Notes: a model not told the origin generated them from the letters alone. DNA of 64,000 nucleotides from Paraburkholderia lacunae (GCF_003353175.1 NZ_QHKS01000007.1:62001-126000); one strand, 5' to 3'; positions 16,987 through 26,723 are shown, numbered from the stretch's first letter. Translations and numbers: made by a program.

Positions 16987-18152
16987 GATGTCAGCACCAC
17001 GCCGGCCGATGCGCTCCAGCGCACATACACTTCGTCGCCCCAGGTGGGTGGATCGATCTCCGTCAAGGCGAGGCTCGTGACGTTCGCGATCACCGTTTTG
17101 CCGGCCTCGAGCTTCACGTGATACAGCGAATAGCCGCCCATGTACGCGATATTCGTGACGACGCCCTTGCCCCAGTTGTACGCGCCTTCAGGCGGCTTGC
17201 GCGTGAGCGCGATCCGCTCGGGCCGCACCGAGATCGTCACCGGCATGCCGAGCGGCCCGGAGATGCCGTGGCTCACGTAGAGGCGGCACGGCAGATCGGG
17301 CGTGTCGATGAACACGTGATCGGGCTCGTCCTCGACCGTATGGCCTTCGAACAGATTGGTCGAGCCGATAAACTCGGCGGAAAAGCGGCTGTTCGGATAT
17401 TCGTACACGGCGTGCGGCGTGCCGAGTTGGACGATCTCGCCTTCGCTCATCACAGCAAGGCGGGCAGCCATCGTCATCGCCTCTTCCTGGTCGTGGGTCA
17501 CCATGATGCAGGTCACACCGACCTTGTCGAGAATGTTGACCAGTTCGATCTGGGTGCGCTGACGGATCTGTTTGTCGAGCGCGGACATCGGTTCGTCGAG
17601 CAACAGGAGTTTGGGCCGCTTGACCAGCGAACGCGCGAGCGCCACGCGCTGCTGCTGACCGCCGGAAAGCTGATGCGGCTTGCGTTTCGCGAAGCGGGCC
17701 ATCTGCACCAGTTCGAGCGTGTGCTGCACACGCTCCTTCATCTCGGCTTTCGGCACGCCTTCCTGCCTGAGGCCGAAGGCGACGTTGGCCTCGACCGTCA
17801 TATGCGGAAAGAGCGCGTACGACTGGAACATCATGTTGGTCGGGCGGCGGTACGGCGGCAACTGCGCGAGATCTTCGCCGTCGATCAGAATCTTGCCCGA
17901 GGTCACGGTTTCGAGGCCTGCGAGCATGCGCAGCAAGGTCGACTTGCCGCAACCGGAACTGCCGAGCAGCGCGAACAGTTCGCCTTTTTTCACCGACAGA
18001 TTGACCTGCTTGACCGCCACGGTCTCGCCGAATTTTTTCACGACGTCGACGATCTGCACGAAATTGTCCGCTGCGTCGTCCGCGACGGCGAGATGGCTCG
18101 GGGACCGTGCTGCGGAACCTGCCACCACGCCCGACTGGTCACTACTCATCAT
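16983..18152 (-). CDS. potG: Putrescine ABC transporter ATP-binding protein PotG
   Basis: 389 residues. ABC ATPase with Walker A GSSGCGKS (64-71), signature LSGGQQQRVALARS, Walker B LLLLDEPMSALD and switch His in ITHD-type MVTHDQEEAM, followed by a C-terminal TOBE regulatory domain. It hydrolyses ATP in the cytoplasm to drive polyamine uptake through PotHI. The first 30 residues are a poorly conserved extension. A 92-bp gap with a hairpin separates it from potF. Confidence 0.94.
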   Translation of the reverse strand: MMSSDQSGVVAGSAARSPSHLAVADDAADNFVQIVDVVKKFGETVAVKQVNLSVKKGELFALLGSSGCGKSTLLRMLAGLETVTSGKILIDGEDLAQLPPYRRPTNMMFQSYALFPHMTVEANVAFGLRQEGVPKAEMKERVQHTLELVQMARFAKRKPHQLSGGQQQRVALARSLVKRPKLLLLDEPMSALDKQIRQRTQIELVNILDKVGVTCIMVTHDQEEAMTMAARLAVMSEGEIVQLGTPHAVYEYPNSRFSAEFIGSTNLFEGHTVEDEPDHVFIDTPDLPCRLYVSHGISGPLGMPVTISVRPERIALTRKPPEGAYNWGKGVVTNIAYMGGYSLYHVKLEAGKTVIANVTSLALTEIDPPTWGDEVYVRWSASAGVVLTS

Positions 18153-18183
18153 AATGCTGCTTCACTCCGGCGTTTGACGAACA

Positions 18184-18209
18184 AAGCCCCCGGTGGACAC
18201 CGAGGGCTT
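18184..18209 (-). terminator. Hairpin between potF and potG (possible attenuator)
   Basis: On the minus strand the arms AAGCCCTCGGTG and CACCGGGGGCTT pair with one mismatch around a 2-base loop, followed by a short TTTGTT. Partial termination here would make more binding protein than transporter, as is common in binding-protein-dependent operons. That role is inferred from position. Confidence 0.6.
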
Positions 18210-18244
18210 CAGGGTGATGCTAACCCGTTCACTGGAGCCGCGGA

Positions 18245-19345
18245 TCAGCGGCCGGACTTGAATTCAGTCCACAGCCGCGTTTGCAGCCGCTGGATTTCCG
18301 GCGGCAGCGGCTTGAGCAGGAAGAGGGTCTTGATGACTTCAGGCGGCGGATACACGGCCGGGTCGTTCGCCACGTCCTTGTCCACGTACTTGCGCGCTTC
18401 GAGGTTGGTGCTCGGATAGTAGACGGCGTTGGTGATCGCCGCGTGCACCTGCGGCGTTTCGATGTAGTTGATCCACTCGTGCGCGGCTTCCTTGTTCTTC
18501 GCGTCCTTCGGAATCGCCATCACGTCGAACCACACCGGCGCGCCGCCCTTCGGAATGTAGTACTCGATCTTGTAGGCCTTCTTCGCTTCGACCGCGCGAT
18601 GCTTGGCGATCACGACGTCGCCCGACCAGCCGTACGCAAAGCACACGTCGCCGCCAACCAGGTCGTTGATATAGCCCGACGAGTTGAACTGCGTGATGTA
18701 CGGGCGGATCTTCTTCATCATGGCGAGCGCGGCGCGGTAGTCGGCCGGGTTCGTGCTCATCGGATCCTTATCGATGTAGTGCAGCGCGGCGGCGAACATC
18801 TGGTCCGGTGCGTCGAGCACGGACACGCCGCAGGCTTTCAGCTTCGAAATGTTTTCCGGCTTGAAGAGCACGTCCCAGTTGTCGAGCGGTACGTTCTTGC
18901 CGAGGATCTGCTGCGCCTTGGTGACGTTGTAGCCGAGGCCGGTCGTACCGTACGCCCAGGGTACCGTGTACTTGTTGCCCGGATCGGCGCCGGCGACCAG
19001 CGCCATCAACGACGGGTCGAGATATTTGAGGTTCGGCAGCTTCGATTTGTCGAGCGGCGCGAAGATTTTCGCAGCGATCTGCTTGCCGGCGTAGTTGCTG
19101 GTCGGCACAACGATGTCGTAGCCGGAATTGCCGGTGAGGAGCTTGGCTTGCAGCGTGTCGTCGCTATCGTAGTTGTCGTACTTGACCTGGACGCCAGTCT
19201 GCTTGGTGAAGTTCGGGATGGTGTCCTTCGCGATGTAATCGGACCAGTTATACACGTTCAGTTGCGTGTCTTTCGCAACGGCCGTCAACCAAGGCGTCGC
19301 GCACAAAACCAGTGCCGCCACTTGCCCTACTACCCGTTTTTTCAT
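18245..19345 (-). CDS. potF: Putrescine-binding periplasmic protein PotF
   Basis: 366 residues with a signal peptide (about 1-24) and the polyamine-binding fold of PotD/PotF/SpuD. The mature N-terminus has NVYNWSDYIAKDT; the acidic and aromatic residues in this stretch belong to the polyamine pocket of the family. SGYDIVVPTSNY and GLGYN follow. It captures putrescine in the periplasm and delivers it to PotGHI. It is the first and most upstream gene of the potFGHI operon. Putrescine rather than spermidine is inferred from similarity to PotF and SpuD. Confidence 0.93.
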   Translation of the reverse strand: MKKRVVGQVAALVLCATPWLTAVAKDTQLNVYNWSDYIAKDTIPNFTKQTGVQVKYDNYDSDDTLQAKLLTGNSGYDIVVPTSNYAGKQIAAKIFAPLDKSKLPNLKYLDPSLMALVAGADPGNKYTVPWAYGTTGLGYNVTKAQQILGKNVPLDNWDVLFKPENISKLKACGVSVLDAPDQMFAAALHYIDKDPMSTNPADYRAALAMMKKIRPYITQFNSSGYINDLVGGDVCFAYGWSGDVVIAKHRAVEAKKAYKIEYYIPKGGAPVWFDVMAIPKDAKNKEAAHEWINYIETPQVHAAITNAVYYPSTNLEARKYVDKDVANDPAVYPPPEVIKTLFLLKPLPPEIQRLQTRLWTEFKSGR

Positions 19346-20013
19346 CCCGTTCTCCGATCCTGGCCGGCCCTAGCCGGCCTCGTTCACACTCGCGCCGCGA
19401 AACATCACCCGCGGCTCCCCTGAAAAACCCGAAAACTACCATTAATTATTGCGCGCTTCAAAAAAAATGCCAGGCTGTCGCGCAAACGGTACAGCGTAAG
19501 CCGCGCCGCTACAAAATGGGCGCAATTTTAGCGGGTTATCCGCCCGTGTCTACCCGAAAAAAACACCAGTGGCCGTCCCGGTGCGATCGCGTTGTCACTT
19601 TACGCGAGCTGGGTGCGCGGGGTTCGTCGCTGGGTTTGCCGCTGGGTTCGCTCCGGTCACGCGAGTGTAACCGTCGACGGTTGGCGTCGCGCGGCTATGC
19701 GCATCGGCTATGGTCTGAACGACGATCAACGGACAGCCGCTTCACTGTGCACGATAGCCGACAGAAGGACAAAGCGGGACAAAGAACGGTTGTTGTTTGC
19801 TCTGCTCGATCTGTTTCCGCCCGATCCCTATGCGAATGAAGCTAATTTGTAAGTATTCTCTTAGCATCTCCCGATGCCGCGCAACGACACCGCTCGGCGC
19901 GGCGTCGTTCGACGCTGGGCCGCCTTCCTCATTGCGCCCTTCAGCGCCACAGCAAGATGCATGCGCCGCATCGGTTAACATAGCGGAACTCCGCTTCCCG
20001 CCCAAGGTTTCCG
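19346..20013. other. Intergenic region upstream of potF and of the DUF1289 gene
   Basis: 668 bp between divergent genes, so it should contain the potF promoter. I see no supported gene. One open frame on the plus strand at 19592-19852 ends in LLFALLDLFPPDPYANEANL, which is not a family I know, and it lacks a ribosome-binding site. No RNA gene or riboswitch was recognised. Confidence 0.4.
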
Positions 20014-20217
20014 ATGGCTTCGAATCTCCACGATCTTCCCGACAGCCCGTGCATCGGCGTCTGTTCCACGCTCTTCGACGAAGTCTGCAAAGGCTGCGGC
20101 CGCACCGCAGCCGAAGTGTCCAACTGGGTATTCCTCAGCGACGAGGAAAAGCACGCTGTGTGGGTCCGCATCCAGCAGGATGGCACGGCGATGCGCTTCA
20201 AATACGACAAGCTCTGA
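20014..20217 (+). CDS. DUF1289 family small cysteine-rich protein
   Basis: 67 residues with the DUF1289 signature PCIGVCS...CKGCGRT, whose four cysteines (CX3C and CX2C spacing) suggest metal binding, and a conserved acidic/Trp segment after it. Members are short cytoplasmic proteins (YdhL-like) of unknown role. The gene stands alone and ends at a strong bidirectional terminator. Confidence 0.88.
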   Translation: MASNLHDLPDSPCIGVCSTLFDEVCKGCGRTAAEVSNWVFLSDEEKHAVWVRIQQDGTAMRFKYDKL

Positions 20218-20249
20218 CCTGCGTTGGGTTCGTTTCGCGCTTACCATAA

Positions 20250-20278
20250 AAAACGCCGGGCTATCCCGGCGTTTTTTT
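20250..20278. terminator. Bidirectional terminator between DUF1289 gene and ompW
   Basis: Perfect stem AACGCCGGG/CCCGGCGTT with a 4-base loop, flanked by a run of A on the left and of T on the right, so it can end transcription from both converging genes. Confidence 0.92.
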
Positions 20279-20317
20279 GAGCGCTAAATGTGAGCGTCGA
20301 ACCTGACAAGGCTGTCG

Positions 20318-20974
20318 TCAGAACCGCATACCGACGCCCAGGCCGACCACCACCGGGTCGATACTCAGCCGACCGAGCGGCTGAGCGCCGAGCGATGCAT
20401 CGGTGTGCATCCAGATCTTCTTGATGTCCGCGTTGACGAACAGCGATCGGGTCACCTGCACGTCGACGCCGGCTTGCAGCGCCGGGCCGAAGCTGTGATT
20501 GGTGATCGAGATCGGCTGGCCGCCGGCGTTCAGTCCGTTGTTGTAGAAGTACGTGTAATTGATACCCGCGCCGACATACGGACGAATGCGCCCCGCGTGA
20601 TTGAAGTGATATTGCAACAGCAGCGTGGGCGGCAACACGTTCACGCCGCCGAGCTTGCCGAGGCTCGATGTGAGCTGATGACGCGAGGTGCCGAGAATCA
20701 GCTCGACGCCGAGGTAGTCGCGGATCATGTACGTCAGATCCAGTTCCGGCACGATTGCATTGTTGACGCCCACGTTCAGCGCCGACAGCGACTGGTTGGT
20801 CTCCACGTTCGGCATGATGCTAATCGCGCGCAGACGCACCAGCACGTCGCCGGCGTGAATGCCGTTCAGCTGGTCGTCACCGGCGGCATGCGCCTCTTGA
20901 GCCAGAGCGCCCGCGCATAGCAGACTCGATGCGACGGCGGCCGCCCTGATTGTTTTCCTGAGCGAGTGCTTCAT
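20318..20974 (-). CDS. ompW: OmpW family outer-membrane protein
   Basis: 218 residues: signal peptide (about 1-30), then the eight-stranded OmpW/AlkL barrel pattern with LVRLRAISIMPN near the mature N-terminus, LLQYHFN, RPYVGAGINYTYFYNN and a C-terminal phenylalanine needed for barrel assembly. OmpW proteins carry small hydrophobic compounds across the outer membrane. No partner enzyme is adjacent. Confidence 0.9.
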   Translation of the reverse strand: MKHSLRKTIRAAAVASSLLCAGALAQEAHAAGDDQLNGIHAGDVLVRLRAISIMPNVETNQSLSALNVGVNNAIVPELDLTYMIRDYLGVELILGTSRHQLTSSLGKLGGVNVLPPTLLLQYHFNHAGRIRPYVGAGINYTYFYNNGLNAGGQPISITNHSFGPALQAGVDVQVTRSLFVNADIKKIWMHTDASLGAQPLGRLSIDPVVVGLGVGMRF

Positions 20975-21044
20975 GTGCTTCCCCGAGTGTTTGTTTGCGT
21001 GCGGCGATTGTCGAGGGTCCCGCCAGGCGCCGCGTTGACCCGCA

Positions 21045-22235
21045 TCAACCCAGCGAGAACGCCCATCGCCCTGCGACAGCCGGTCGCGTCGCGCCGGTCA
21101 GCAGCAATTCGATCAGATCGTGCACGCTGCGAATTGCCGTGCCGAACGGCAACGCTTCTCGGCCGCGGAAGAACAGGCCATTGGCCACGTCGCCGCGCAA
21201 CGCCGCGGCGAGCCGCGTATCGATGCAGAAGTGGCCGAATTTCTCGATCCCGTCGCGCATGCCGCACACGCTGAGGCACTCGAGCGCGGTCGGGCAGACC
21301 TGTTTGAGCGCGCCGATCTTTTCGCGAATTTTTGTTTCGTTGCGCAGATAGCGCATCAGCCAGGGCGTCTTCACGGCGCGCGCGGGCAATCCCGTCACGC
21401 TGACGAACTCGACGATGTCGTCGGGTGTCGCGTCAGCCAGCACGCGTTTGAAGTTGGGATGCGCATCGCTTTCTTCGGTGACGGCGAACGGCGTGCCGAG
21501 CTGCACGCCGTTTGCGCCCGCGTTCAACAGATTGCACACCGCTTCGTAGCTATTGATGCCGCCCGCGACGATCAGCGGCACGTCGTTGCGATCCAGGCCG
21601 AGCGACGTGAATACCGCATCGAGCTCTTCGAGAATGCGGAAAAAGTCGAAGCGTTGGTCGTGCAGGTCAGCGAGGTTGCTCACACCGAGGTGGCCGCCTG
21701 CGTGGGCGGGATGTTCGATCACCACGGCGTCCGGCAGGCGGCCTTTTTTCAGGCATTTTTTCAGCACCAGGGCGACGCCACGGCTGTCCGACAGGATGGG
21801 GATCAGCGCAATGTCGTGGCCTTCGGTCATGTCGGGCAAATCGAGCGGCAGGCCCGCGCCCATCACGATTGCGTCGGCGCCGTTTTCACAGGCGACTCGC
21901 ACGTAGTCTGCTTGCGCGCTGACTGCTTTCATCACGTTGACGGCGATCATGCCGCGACCTTCGCTGATTGCTTTCGCGGCGTGGATCTCGCGGGCCAGCG
22001 CGGCGAGGTTGGCCTGTTCCAGGGTGGCCCGGTCCGGGCTTTGACGGCAGCGTTCGATCAGATCGGCATGGTGATGGCGCAGGTCGATGCTGGCGATGGT
22101 GCCCAGAGCGCCCTCGCGGGCGACCGAGCCGGCGAGCCGGTGTGCCGAGATGCCGACGCCCATGCCGCCTTGCACGATCGGCAGCAAGCTGCGGCCACGG
22201 ATGACCAGAGGTGGGAACGAGTGAGAGGTAAACAT
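21045..22235 (-). CDS. Nitronate monooxygenase family (2-nitropropane dioxygenase-like) flavoprotein
   Basis: 396 residues forming an FMN-binding TIM barrel: IVQGGMGVGIS at the N-terminus, MGAGLPLDLP, the AGGHLG segment with the His found in nitronate monooxygenases, and phosphate-binding VAGGIN...GANGVQLGTPF. Family members oxidise alkyl nitronates such as propionate 3-nitronate. The C-terminal Cys-containing region (CPTALECLSVC) is longer than in the short fungal forms. It stands alone. Confidence 0.82.
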   Translation of the reverse strand: MFTSHSFPPLVIRGRSLLPIVQGGMGVGISAHRLAGSVAREGALGTIASIDLRHHHADLIERCRQSPDRATLEQANLAALAREIHAAKAISEGRGMIAVNVMKAVSAQADYVRVACENGADAIVMGAGLPLDLPDMTEGHDIALIPILSDSRGVALVLKKCLKKGRLPDAVVIEHPAHAGGHLGVSNLADLHDQRFDFFRILEELDAVFTSLGLDRNDVPLIVAGGINSYEAVCNLLNAGANGVQLGTPFAVTEESDAHPNFKRVLADATPDDIVEFVSVTGLPARAVKTPWLMRYLRNETKIREKIGALKQVCPTALECLSVCGMRDGIEKFGHFCIDTRLAAALRGDVANGLFFRGREALPFGTAIRSVHDLIELLLTGATRPAVAGRWAFSLG

Positions 22236-22442
22236 GGCGACCTATGGTTTCGGTTTTTCGAAGCGGTCATGGTCGTTGTTAGGGCGCGATTTGCATTGCG
22301 CCGGATCAAGCGGTTGGCGACAGGTTTGAGTTTCTGGTTGAAGGGTTGACGCTCGTCACGCTGTAGCAGGTTTTTGTGCGGCGCATTGGCGCGGGATGGT
22401 TTGGTTTTTCCGGGCAAGGAAAAGCACTGCCGCAGGCACACA

Positions 22443-22473
22443 CAAAAAAAGCCCGCTTCAAGGAAGCGGGCTT
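22443..22473 (-). terminator. Terminator downstream of the ABC-F gene
   Basis: Perfect 11-bp stem AAGCCCGCTTC/GAAGCGGGCTT with a 3-base loop; on the minus strand it is followed by seven T. It lies about 30 bp after the ABC-F stop codon. Confidence 0.92.
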
Positions 22474-22501
22474 TGCGGTAACACATGAGCCAACGAACGG
22501 C

Positions 22502-24094
22502 TTATTGCACGCCCTGGCTCAGCAGGAAGTCTTCATAGTTGCCGCCGAAGTCGTTCAACGTGCCATTGGTGCGCACTTCAATGATCCGGTTCGCCAGACC
22601 GCTCACGAACTCCCGGTCGTGCGACACGAAAATGAGCGTGCCTTCGTACTTGTCGAGCGCGATCTGCAGCGATTCGATCGACTCCATGTCCATGTGGTTG
22701 GTCGGCTCGTCCATCAGCAGCACATTGTGGCGGCCCAGCATCAGCTTGCCCCAGATCATGCGGCCCTTCTCGCCGCCCGAGAGAACCTTCACGGACTTGC
22801 GGATGTCGTCGGCATTGAACAGCAGCCGGCCGAGCGTGCCGCGCACCATCTGCTCGTCGTCGCCTTCCTTACGGTAGCCGTCGATCCAATCCATCAGCGT
22901 GACGTCGGCAGGAAACTCTTCATACGTATCCTGCGGCATGTAACCGACATTGGCGTTTTCAGCCCACTTCACCGTGCCGTGATCGAGCGTGAGCTTGCCG
23001 AGCAGCGAACGCAGCAGCGTGGTCTTGCCCGCGCCGTTCTCGCCGATGATCGCGATGCGCTCGCCCGGCTGCACGCTGATGCTGAAATCGTTGAAGATCT
23101 GGCGCTCGTACTTCTTCGAGATCTTGTCGGCCACCACAGCAATGTTGTGCAGCTTTTTCTCGTATTCGAAGCGGATGAACGGATTCTGCCGCGACGACGG
23201 CTTGAATTCCTCGATCTTGATCTTGTCGATCATCTTCAGACGGCTGGTGGCCTGACGCGCCTTCGACTTGTTAGCCGAGAAGCGGCGCACGAAGTCCTGC
23301 AGGTCGGCGACGCGCTCCTTCGCCTTCGCGTTGGCGTTCTGCTGACGCTCGCGCGCCTGCGTGCTCGCCAGCATGTAGTCGTCGTAGTTGCCCGGATAGA
23401 CCTTCAGCGTGCCGAAGTCCATGTCGGCCATGTGCGTGCAGACCTGGTTCAGGAAGTGCCGGTCGTGCGAGATGATGATCATCGTCGAGTTGTACTGGTT
23501 GAGCACGTCTTCCAGCCAACGGATCGAGTTGATGTCCAGGTTGTTGGTCGGCTCGTCCAGCAGCAGCACGTCCGGCTTCGAGAACAGCGCCTGCGCGAGC
23601 AGCACGCGCAGTTTCCAGCCCGGCGCCACGTTGCTCATCGGGCCGTTGTGGTCTTCGATCGCAATGCCGATGCCGAGCAGCAGTTCGCCCGCGCGCGCTT
23701 CGGCCGTGTAGCCGTCATACTCGGCGAACTTCGCTTCGAGTTCGGCGGCGTGCATGTAATCGTCGTCGGTGGCGTCGGGGTTCGCGTAGATCGCGTCGCG
23801 CTCGGTCATTGCGGCCCACATTTCGGTGTGGCCCATCATCACGACGTCGAGCACGCGAACGTCTTCGTACGCGAACTGGTCCTGGCGCAGCTTGCCGAGG
23901 CGGATGTTCGGCTCGAGCATCACGTTGCCCGAGCTCGGCTCCAGATCGCTACCGAGGATCTTCATGAAGGTGGATTTACCGCAGCCGTTCGCACCAATCA
24001 GGCCATAGCGGTTCCCTTCCCCGAATTTGACCGAGATGTTCTCGAAAAGGGGCTTCGGCCCGAATTGCATGGTGATATTGGCGGTAGACAGCAC
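22502..24094 (-). CDS. ybiT: ABC-F family ribosome-associated ATPase, YbiT-like
   Basis: 530 residues with two ABC domains in one chain and no membrane segments. NBD1 has GANGCGKS and [14 protein letters not shown]2 has [16 protein letters not shown] and [11 protein letters not shown]. An Arg/Lys-rich linker (about 240-290) holds the ABC-F P-site tRNA interaction motif. ABC-F proteins bind the ribosomal E site and act on translation. The N-terminus [12 protein letters not shown] and the overall length match the YbiT group rather than EttA. It ends at a strong terminator. Confidence 0.9.
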   Translation of the reverse strand: MLSTANITMQFGPKPLFENISVKFGEGNRYGLIGANGCGKSTFMKILGSDLEPSSGNVMLEPNIRLGKLRQDQFAYEDVRVLDVVMMGHTEMWAAMTERDAIYANPDATDDDYMHAAELEAKFAEYDGYTAEARAGELLLGIGIAIEDHNGPMSNVAPGWKLRVLLAQALFSKPDVLLLDEPTNNLDINSIRWLEDVLNQYNSTMIIISHDRHFLNQVCTHMADMDFGTLKVYPGNYDDYMLASTQARERQQNANAKAKERVADLQDFVRRFSANKSKARQATSRLKMIDKIKIEEFKPSSRQNPFIRFEYEKKLHNIAVVADKISKKYERQIFNDFSISVQPGERIAIIGENGAGKTTLLRSLLGKLTLDHGTVKWAENANVGYMPQDTYEEFPADVTLMDWIDGYRKEGDDEQMVRGTLGRLLFNADDIRKSVKVLSGGEKGRMIWGKLMLGRHNVLLMDEPTNHMDMESIESLQIALDKYEGTLIFVSHDREFVSGLANRIIEVRTNGTLNDFGGNYEDFLLSQGVQ

Positions 24095-24145
24095 GGCGCG
24101 TCCCTTTGAATGTGATATCGGCGAAAAACCGGATATTTTAGCAGG

Positions 24146-25063
24146 TTATCGCGAATTCGACCCGCGCGGCGTCTGCAAAACGTCGATGAAGGCCGACAGA
24201 TCGGCCTCGGCGAGGCCCATTGCCGCGCCCAGGCGCAGCAACTGCTGAACCGTCGAAGACACCGGCATCGGCGTGCCGGTTTCGTAAGCGGTGGCGGCCA
24301 CCGTGTCGATATCCTTCTGGAACGTGCGGAGCGCGCCGATCGGCGCAAGGCCGCTTTGCGTCATGCGCGGCACGAAAATCTGCAGCAGCACCGAATCGGC
24401 CCAGCCGCCGGCGAGACCCTCGGTCAGCTTGGCGGCGTCGATGCCGCTGCGTTGCGCGAGGCTCACCGCTTCGGCGATCGCGGCCAGCGTCGCGGTAACG
24501 ATGGTCTGATTGCAGAGTTTGGCGGTCTGGCCCGCGCCGGTCTCGCCCATATGCGTGACGCGGGCCGCGTACGCGCCGAGCAGCGGCCGGACGGCCTCGA
24601 CATCCGCCGCGGCGCCGCCCGCCATGACCGCCAGCGTGCCCGCCACAGCGCCCGCGACGCCGCCCGACACCGGCGCATCGATCCAGCCGACGCCCGCCGC
24701 GCCGTCACCGCCTGCCCCAAGCGCCGCCGCGCGCTGGGCGAACGCGCGCGTTGCCGCGGGCGGAATGCTGGAGTGATCGACGATCCAGCGCACCCGGCCC
24801 GGTGCGCCGGCGCTGAGCAGTCCGGCTTCACCGAACACGGTTTCTTCGACCGCCGCCGCATCCGCGACGCACAACAACACCGCTTCGCAGCGTGCGGCCA
24901 GATCACGCGGCGTATCGACCACCCGCGCGCCGTCCGCCAGCAGCGCGTCCGCTTTGGCCCGGGTGCGATTCCAGACGTGCACGGCATGCCCCGCGCGCAG
25001 CAGATGCCGGATCATCGGCGCACCCATCAAACCGGGACCGCAAAAACCAAGTTCCACGTTCAA
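24146..25063 (-). CDS. NAD(P)-dependent beta-hydroxyacid dehydrogenase (3-hydroxyisobutyrate dehydrogenase family)
   Basis: 305 residues. N-terminal Rossmann motif FCGPGLMGAPM (usual GxGxMG with Pro in the second position), VWNRT, substrate-binding DAPVSGGVAGA and the catalytic lysine in TGAGQTAKLCNQ, followed by a helical C-terminal domain. It would oxidise or reduce a beta-hydroxyacid, for example hydroxyisobutyrate or tartronate semialdehyde; the window does not decide which. The gene sits 52 bp upstream of the ABC-F gene on the same strand. Confidence 0.85.
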   Translation of the reverse strand: MNVELGFCGPGLMGAPMIRHLLRAGHAVHVWNRTRAKADALLADGARVVDTPRDLAARCEAVLLCVADAAAVEETVFGEAGLLSAGAPGRVRWIVDHSSIPPAATRAFAQRAAALGAGGDGAAGVGWIDAPVSGGVAGAVAGTLAVMAGGAAADVEAVRPLLGAYAARVTHMGETGAGQTAKLCNQTIVTATLAAIAEAVSLAQRSGIDAAKLTEGLAGGWADSVLLQIFVPRMTQSGLAPIGALRTFQKDIDTVAATAYETGTPMPVSSTVQQLLRLGAAMGLAEADLSAFIDVLQTPRGSNSR

Positions 25064-25229
25064 GCCTCGTCAGTGTCAGGTTGAGTCTGCGCGGACATGA
25101 TAACGGCCGCGCCGGCCGTCGGCATACCGGACACCCGATGTGCGGGATGACTCGCGCACGCGGGGGACGTCGGTCGAGTTCCATTGCCTATACTTTTTGC
25201 ACACCAACGAAGATCAAAGGAGGAAGTTC

Positions 25230-25436
25230 ATGTCAGACCACGTCTATAAACAAATCGAGCTGACCGGTTCATCGACCAAGTCGATCGACGACGCCATCAG
25301 CACCGCGATCTCCAAAGCGTCGAAGACGTTGCGCAATTTGCACTGGTTCGAGGTGACGGAAACGCGGGGCCAGATCGAGGACGACAAAGTCGCCTACTGG
25401 CAGGTGACGATCAAGGTCGGTTTGCGCATCGAATAA
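25230..25436 (+). CDS. Dodecin, flavin-binding storage protein
   Basis: 68 residues, the usual dodecin length. It has the SSTKSIDDAISTAISKAS helix and the flavin-stacking tryptophan in NLHWFEVTETRG, and ends with the strand WQVTIKVGLRIE. Dodecins form dodecameric shells that hold riboflavin or FMN. A very strong ribosome-binding site AAAGGAGGAAG precedes the ATG. Confidence 0.95.
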   Translation: MSDHVYKQIELTGSSTKSIDDAISTAISKASKTLRNLHWFEVTETRGQIEDDKVAYWQVTIKVGLRIE

Positions 25437-25483
25437 GCAGCGCGCGATCCCTCTGAACGAATGTCAAAGCAGAATCCGAAGCG

Positions 25484-25514
25484 AAAAAAAGCTGCGTCCG
25501 TACTGGACGCAGCT
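25484..25514 (-). terminator. Terminator downstream of the BMP transporter operon
   Basis: Perfect 10-bp stem AGCTGCGTCC/GGACGCAGCT with a 5-base loop. The T run is on the minus strand, so it best serves the leftward transporter operon, but the stem may also stop dodecin transcripts. Confidence 0.85.
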
Positions 25515-25546
25515 CCTTGAAGCAGCGGTCGCTGACACCGCCGCCT

Positions 25547-25614
25547 GGTCGATCGCGACCCGCTCAAGCGCGACCCGGTCGATCACGACCCGGTCGATCG
25601 CGACCCGGTCATTC
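25547..25614. repeat. 15-bp tandem repeat, four units plus a partial
   Basis: Units GGTCGATCGCGACCC, GCTCAAGCGCGACCC, GGTCGATCACGACCC and GGTCGATCGCGACCC run head to tail, then GGTCATTC. Each unit is nearly palindromic (GGTCG/CGACC). The array sits between the transporter stop codon and its terminator. Confidence 0.85.
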
Positions 25615-25628
25615 CTGCCGAAGCAACA

Positions 25629-26723
25629 TTACTTCGGCAGCGAACCGTCCACGCCTTCCACATACCAGTTCAGACGCTGCAATTCCGGATCCGTCAGCGT
25701 CTTGCCGGCCGGCACCTTCACCGCGCCCGCCTGGTCCTTGATCGGCCCGGTGAACACGTCCCACTTGCCGCCCGCCAGTTCATCGCGTTTCGCCGCCACC
25801 TGCTTTTGCGCGTCGACCGGAATCGCCGACGTGTTCAGGTCCTCGAGATTGACGGCCTTTTGCGGAATGCCCCACCACACCGGATCGTTCTTCCACTTGG
25901 CGTCCAGCACCTGCTGGATGGCCGCGTTGTAGTACACGCCCCAGTGCGCGACCACCGACCCGAGGTGCGCGTCAGGACCGAACTTCTTCATGTCCGAATC
26001 CCAGCCGAACGCATGCACGTGCTTTTCCGATGCGGTCGCGAGCGTGGCGCTCGAATCGGTGTTTTGCAGCAGCACGTCGGCGCCCTGCCCGATCAGCGTT
26101 TCAGCAGCCTGCTTCTCCTTGCCCGGATCGAACCAGCTGTTGATCCAGATGACCTTGGTGTGCACCTTCGGATTCACCGAACGCGCGCCGAGCGTGTACG
26201 CGTTGATGTTGCGGATCACTTCGGGAATCGGCACCGAGGCGACGAAGCCGAGCGTGTTGGTCTTCGTCACGTAGCCCGCGGCGACGCCGGCCAGATACGC
26301 GCCCTGATACATGCGCACATCATAGGTGCCGAAATTCGGCGCCTTCTTGTAGCCGGTTGCGTGCAGGAACACCGTGTCAGGGAAGTCCTTCGCGACCTTC
26401 AGTTCGAAATCCTGATAGCCGAAGCTCGAACCGATGATGATCTTGTTGCCCTTGTTCGCCAGATCGCGGAACACGCGTTCGGAGTCGGCCGATTCCGGCA
26501 CGTTCTCGATACGCGTGATCTTGACCTTTCCGCCGAACTTCGCTTCCGCTTCCTTCGAACCCTGGTCGTGCGCGAAGGTCCAGCCTGCATCGCCCGGGTT
26601 GCCGAGGTAGACGAACGCGACGCCGGGCGCGTCGGCGGCCTGCGCGGTTTGCGCGAGCGGCGCGGCGAGCGCCAGCGAGGCCGCGCCCCATGCAAAGGCG
26701 GTCAGCAGATTTCTTCTCTTCAT
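25629..26723 (-). CDS. BMP family ABC transporter substrate-binding protein (nucleoside/purine type)
   Basis: 364 residues with a cleavable signal (about 1-29, ending in AQAADA) and the BMP/Med/PnrA fold: VAFVYLGNPGDAGWTFAHDQG, GSSFGYQD and FGWDSDMKKFGPD are typical blocks. The binding proteins of this family carry nucleosides or purine-like molecules. Start chosen at ATG 26723 with AGGAG before it. It is the last gene of an operon ATPase-permease-permease-binding protein, and lies beside the urate and allantoin genes, so a purine-type ligand is likely. Confidence 0.9.
   Translation of the reverse strand: MKRRNLLTAFAWGAASLALAAPLAQTAQAADAPGVAFVYLGNPGDAGWTFAHDQGSKEAEAKFGGKVKITRIENVPESADSERVFRDLANKGNKIIIGSSFGYQDFELKVAKDFPDTVFLHATGYKKAPNFGTYDVRMYQGAYLAGVAAGYVTKTNTLGFVASVPIPEVIRNINAYTLGARSVNPKVHTKVIWINSWFDPGKEKQAAETLIGQGADVLLQNTDSSATLATASEKHVHAFGWDSDMKKFGPDAHLGSVVAHWGVYYNAAIQQVLDAKWKNDPVWWGIPQKAVNLEDLNTSAIPVDAQKQVAAKRDELAGGKWDVFTGPIKDQAGAVKVPAGKTLTDPELQRLNWYVEGVDGSLPK

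Noticed and set aside
19592..19852. Plus-strand open frame upstream of the DUF1289 gene
   Set aside because: No ribosome-binding site or known family; codon composition looks like non-coding sequence.
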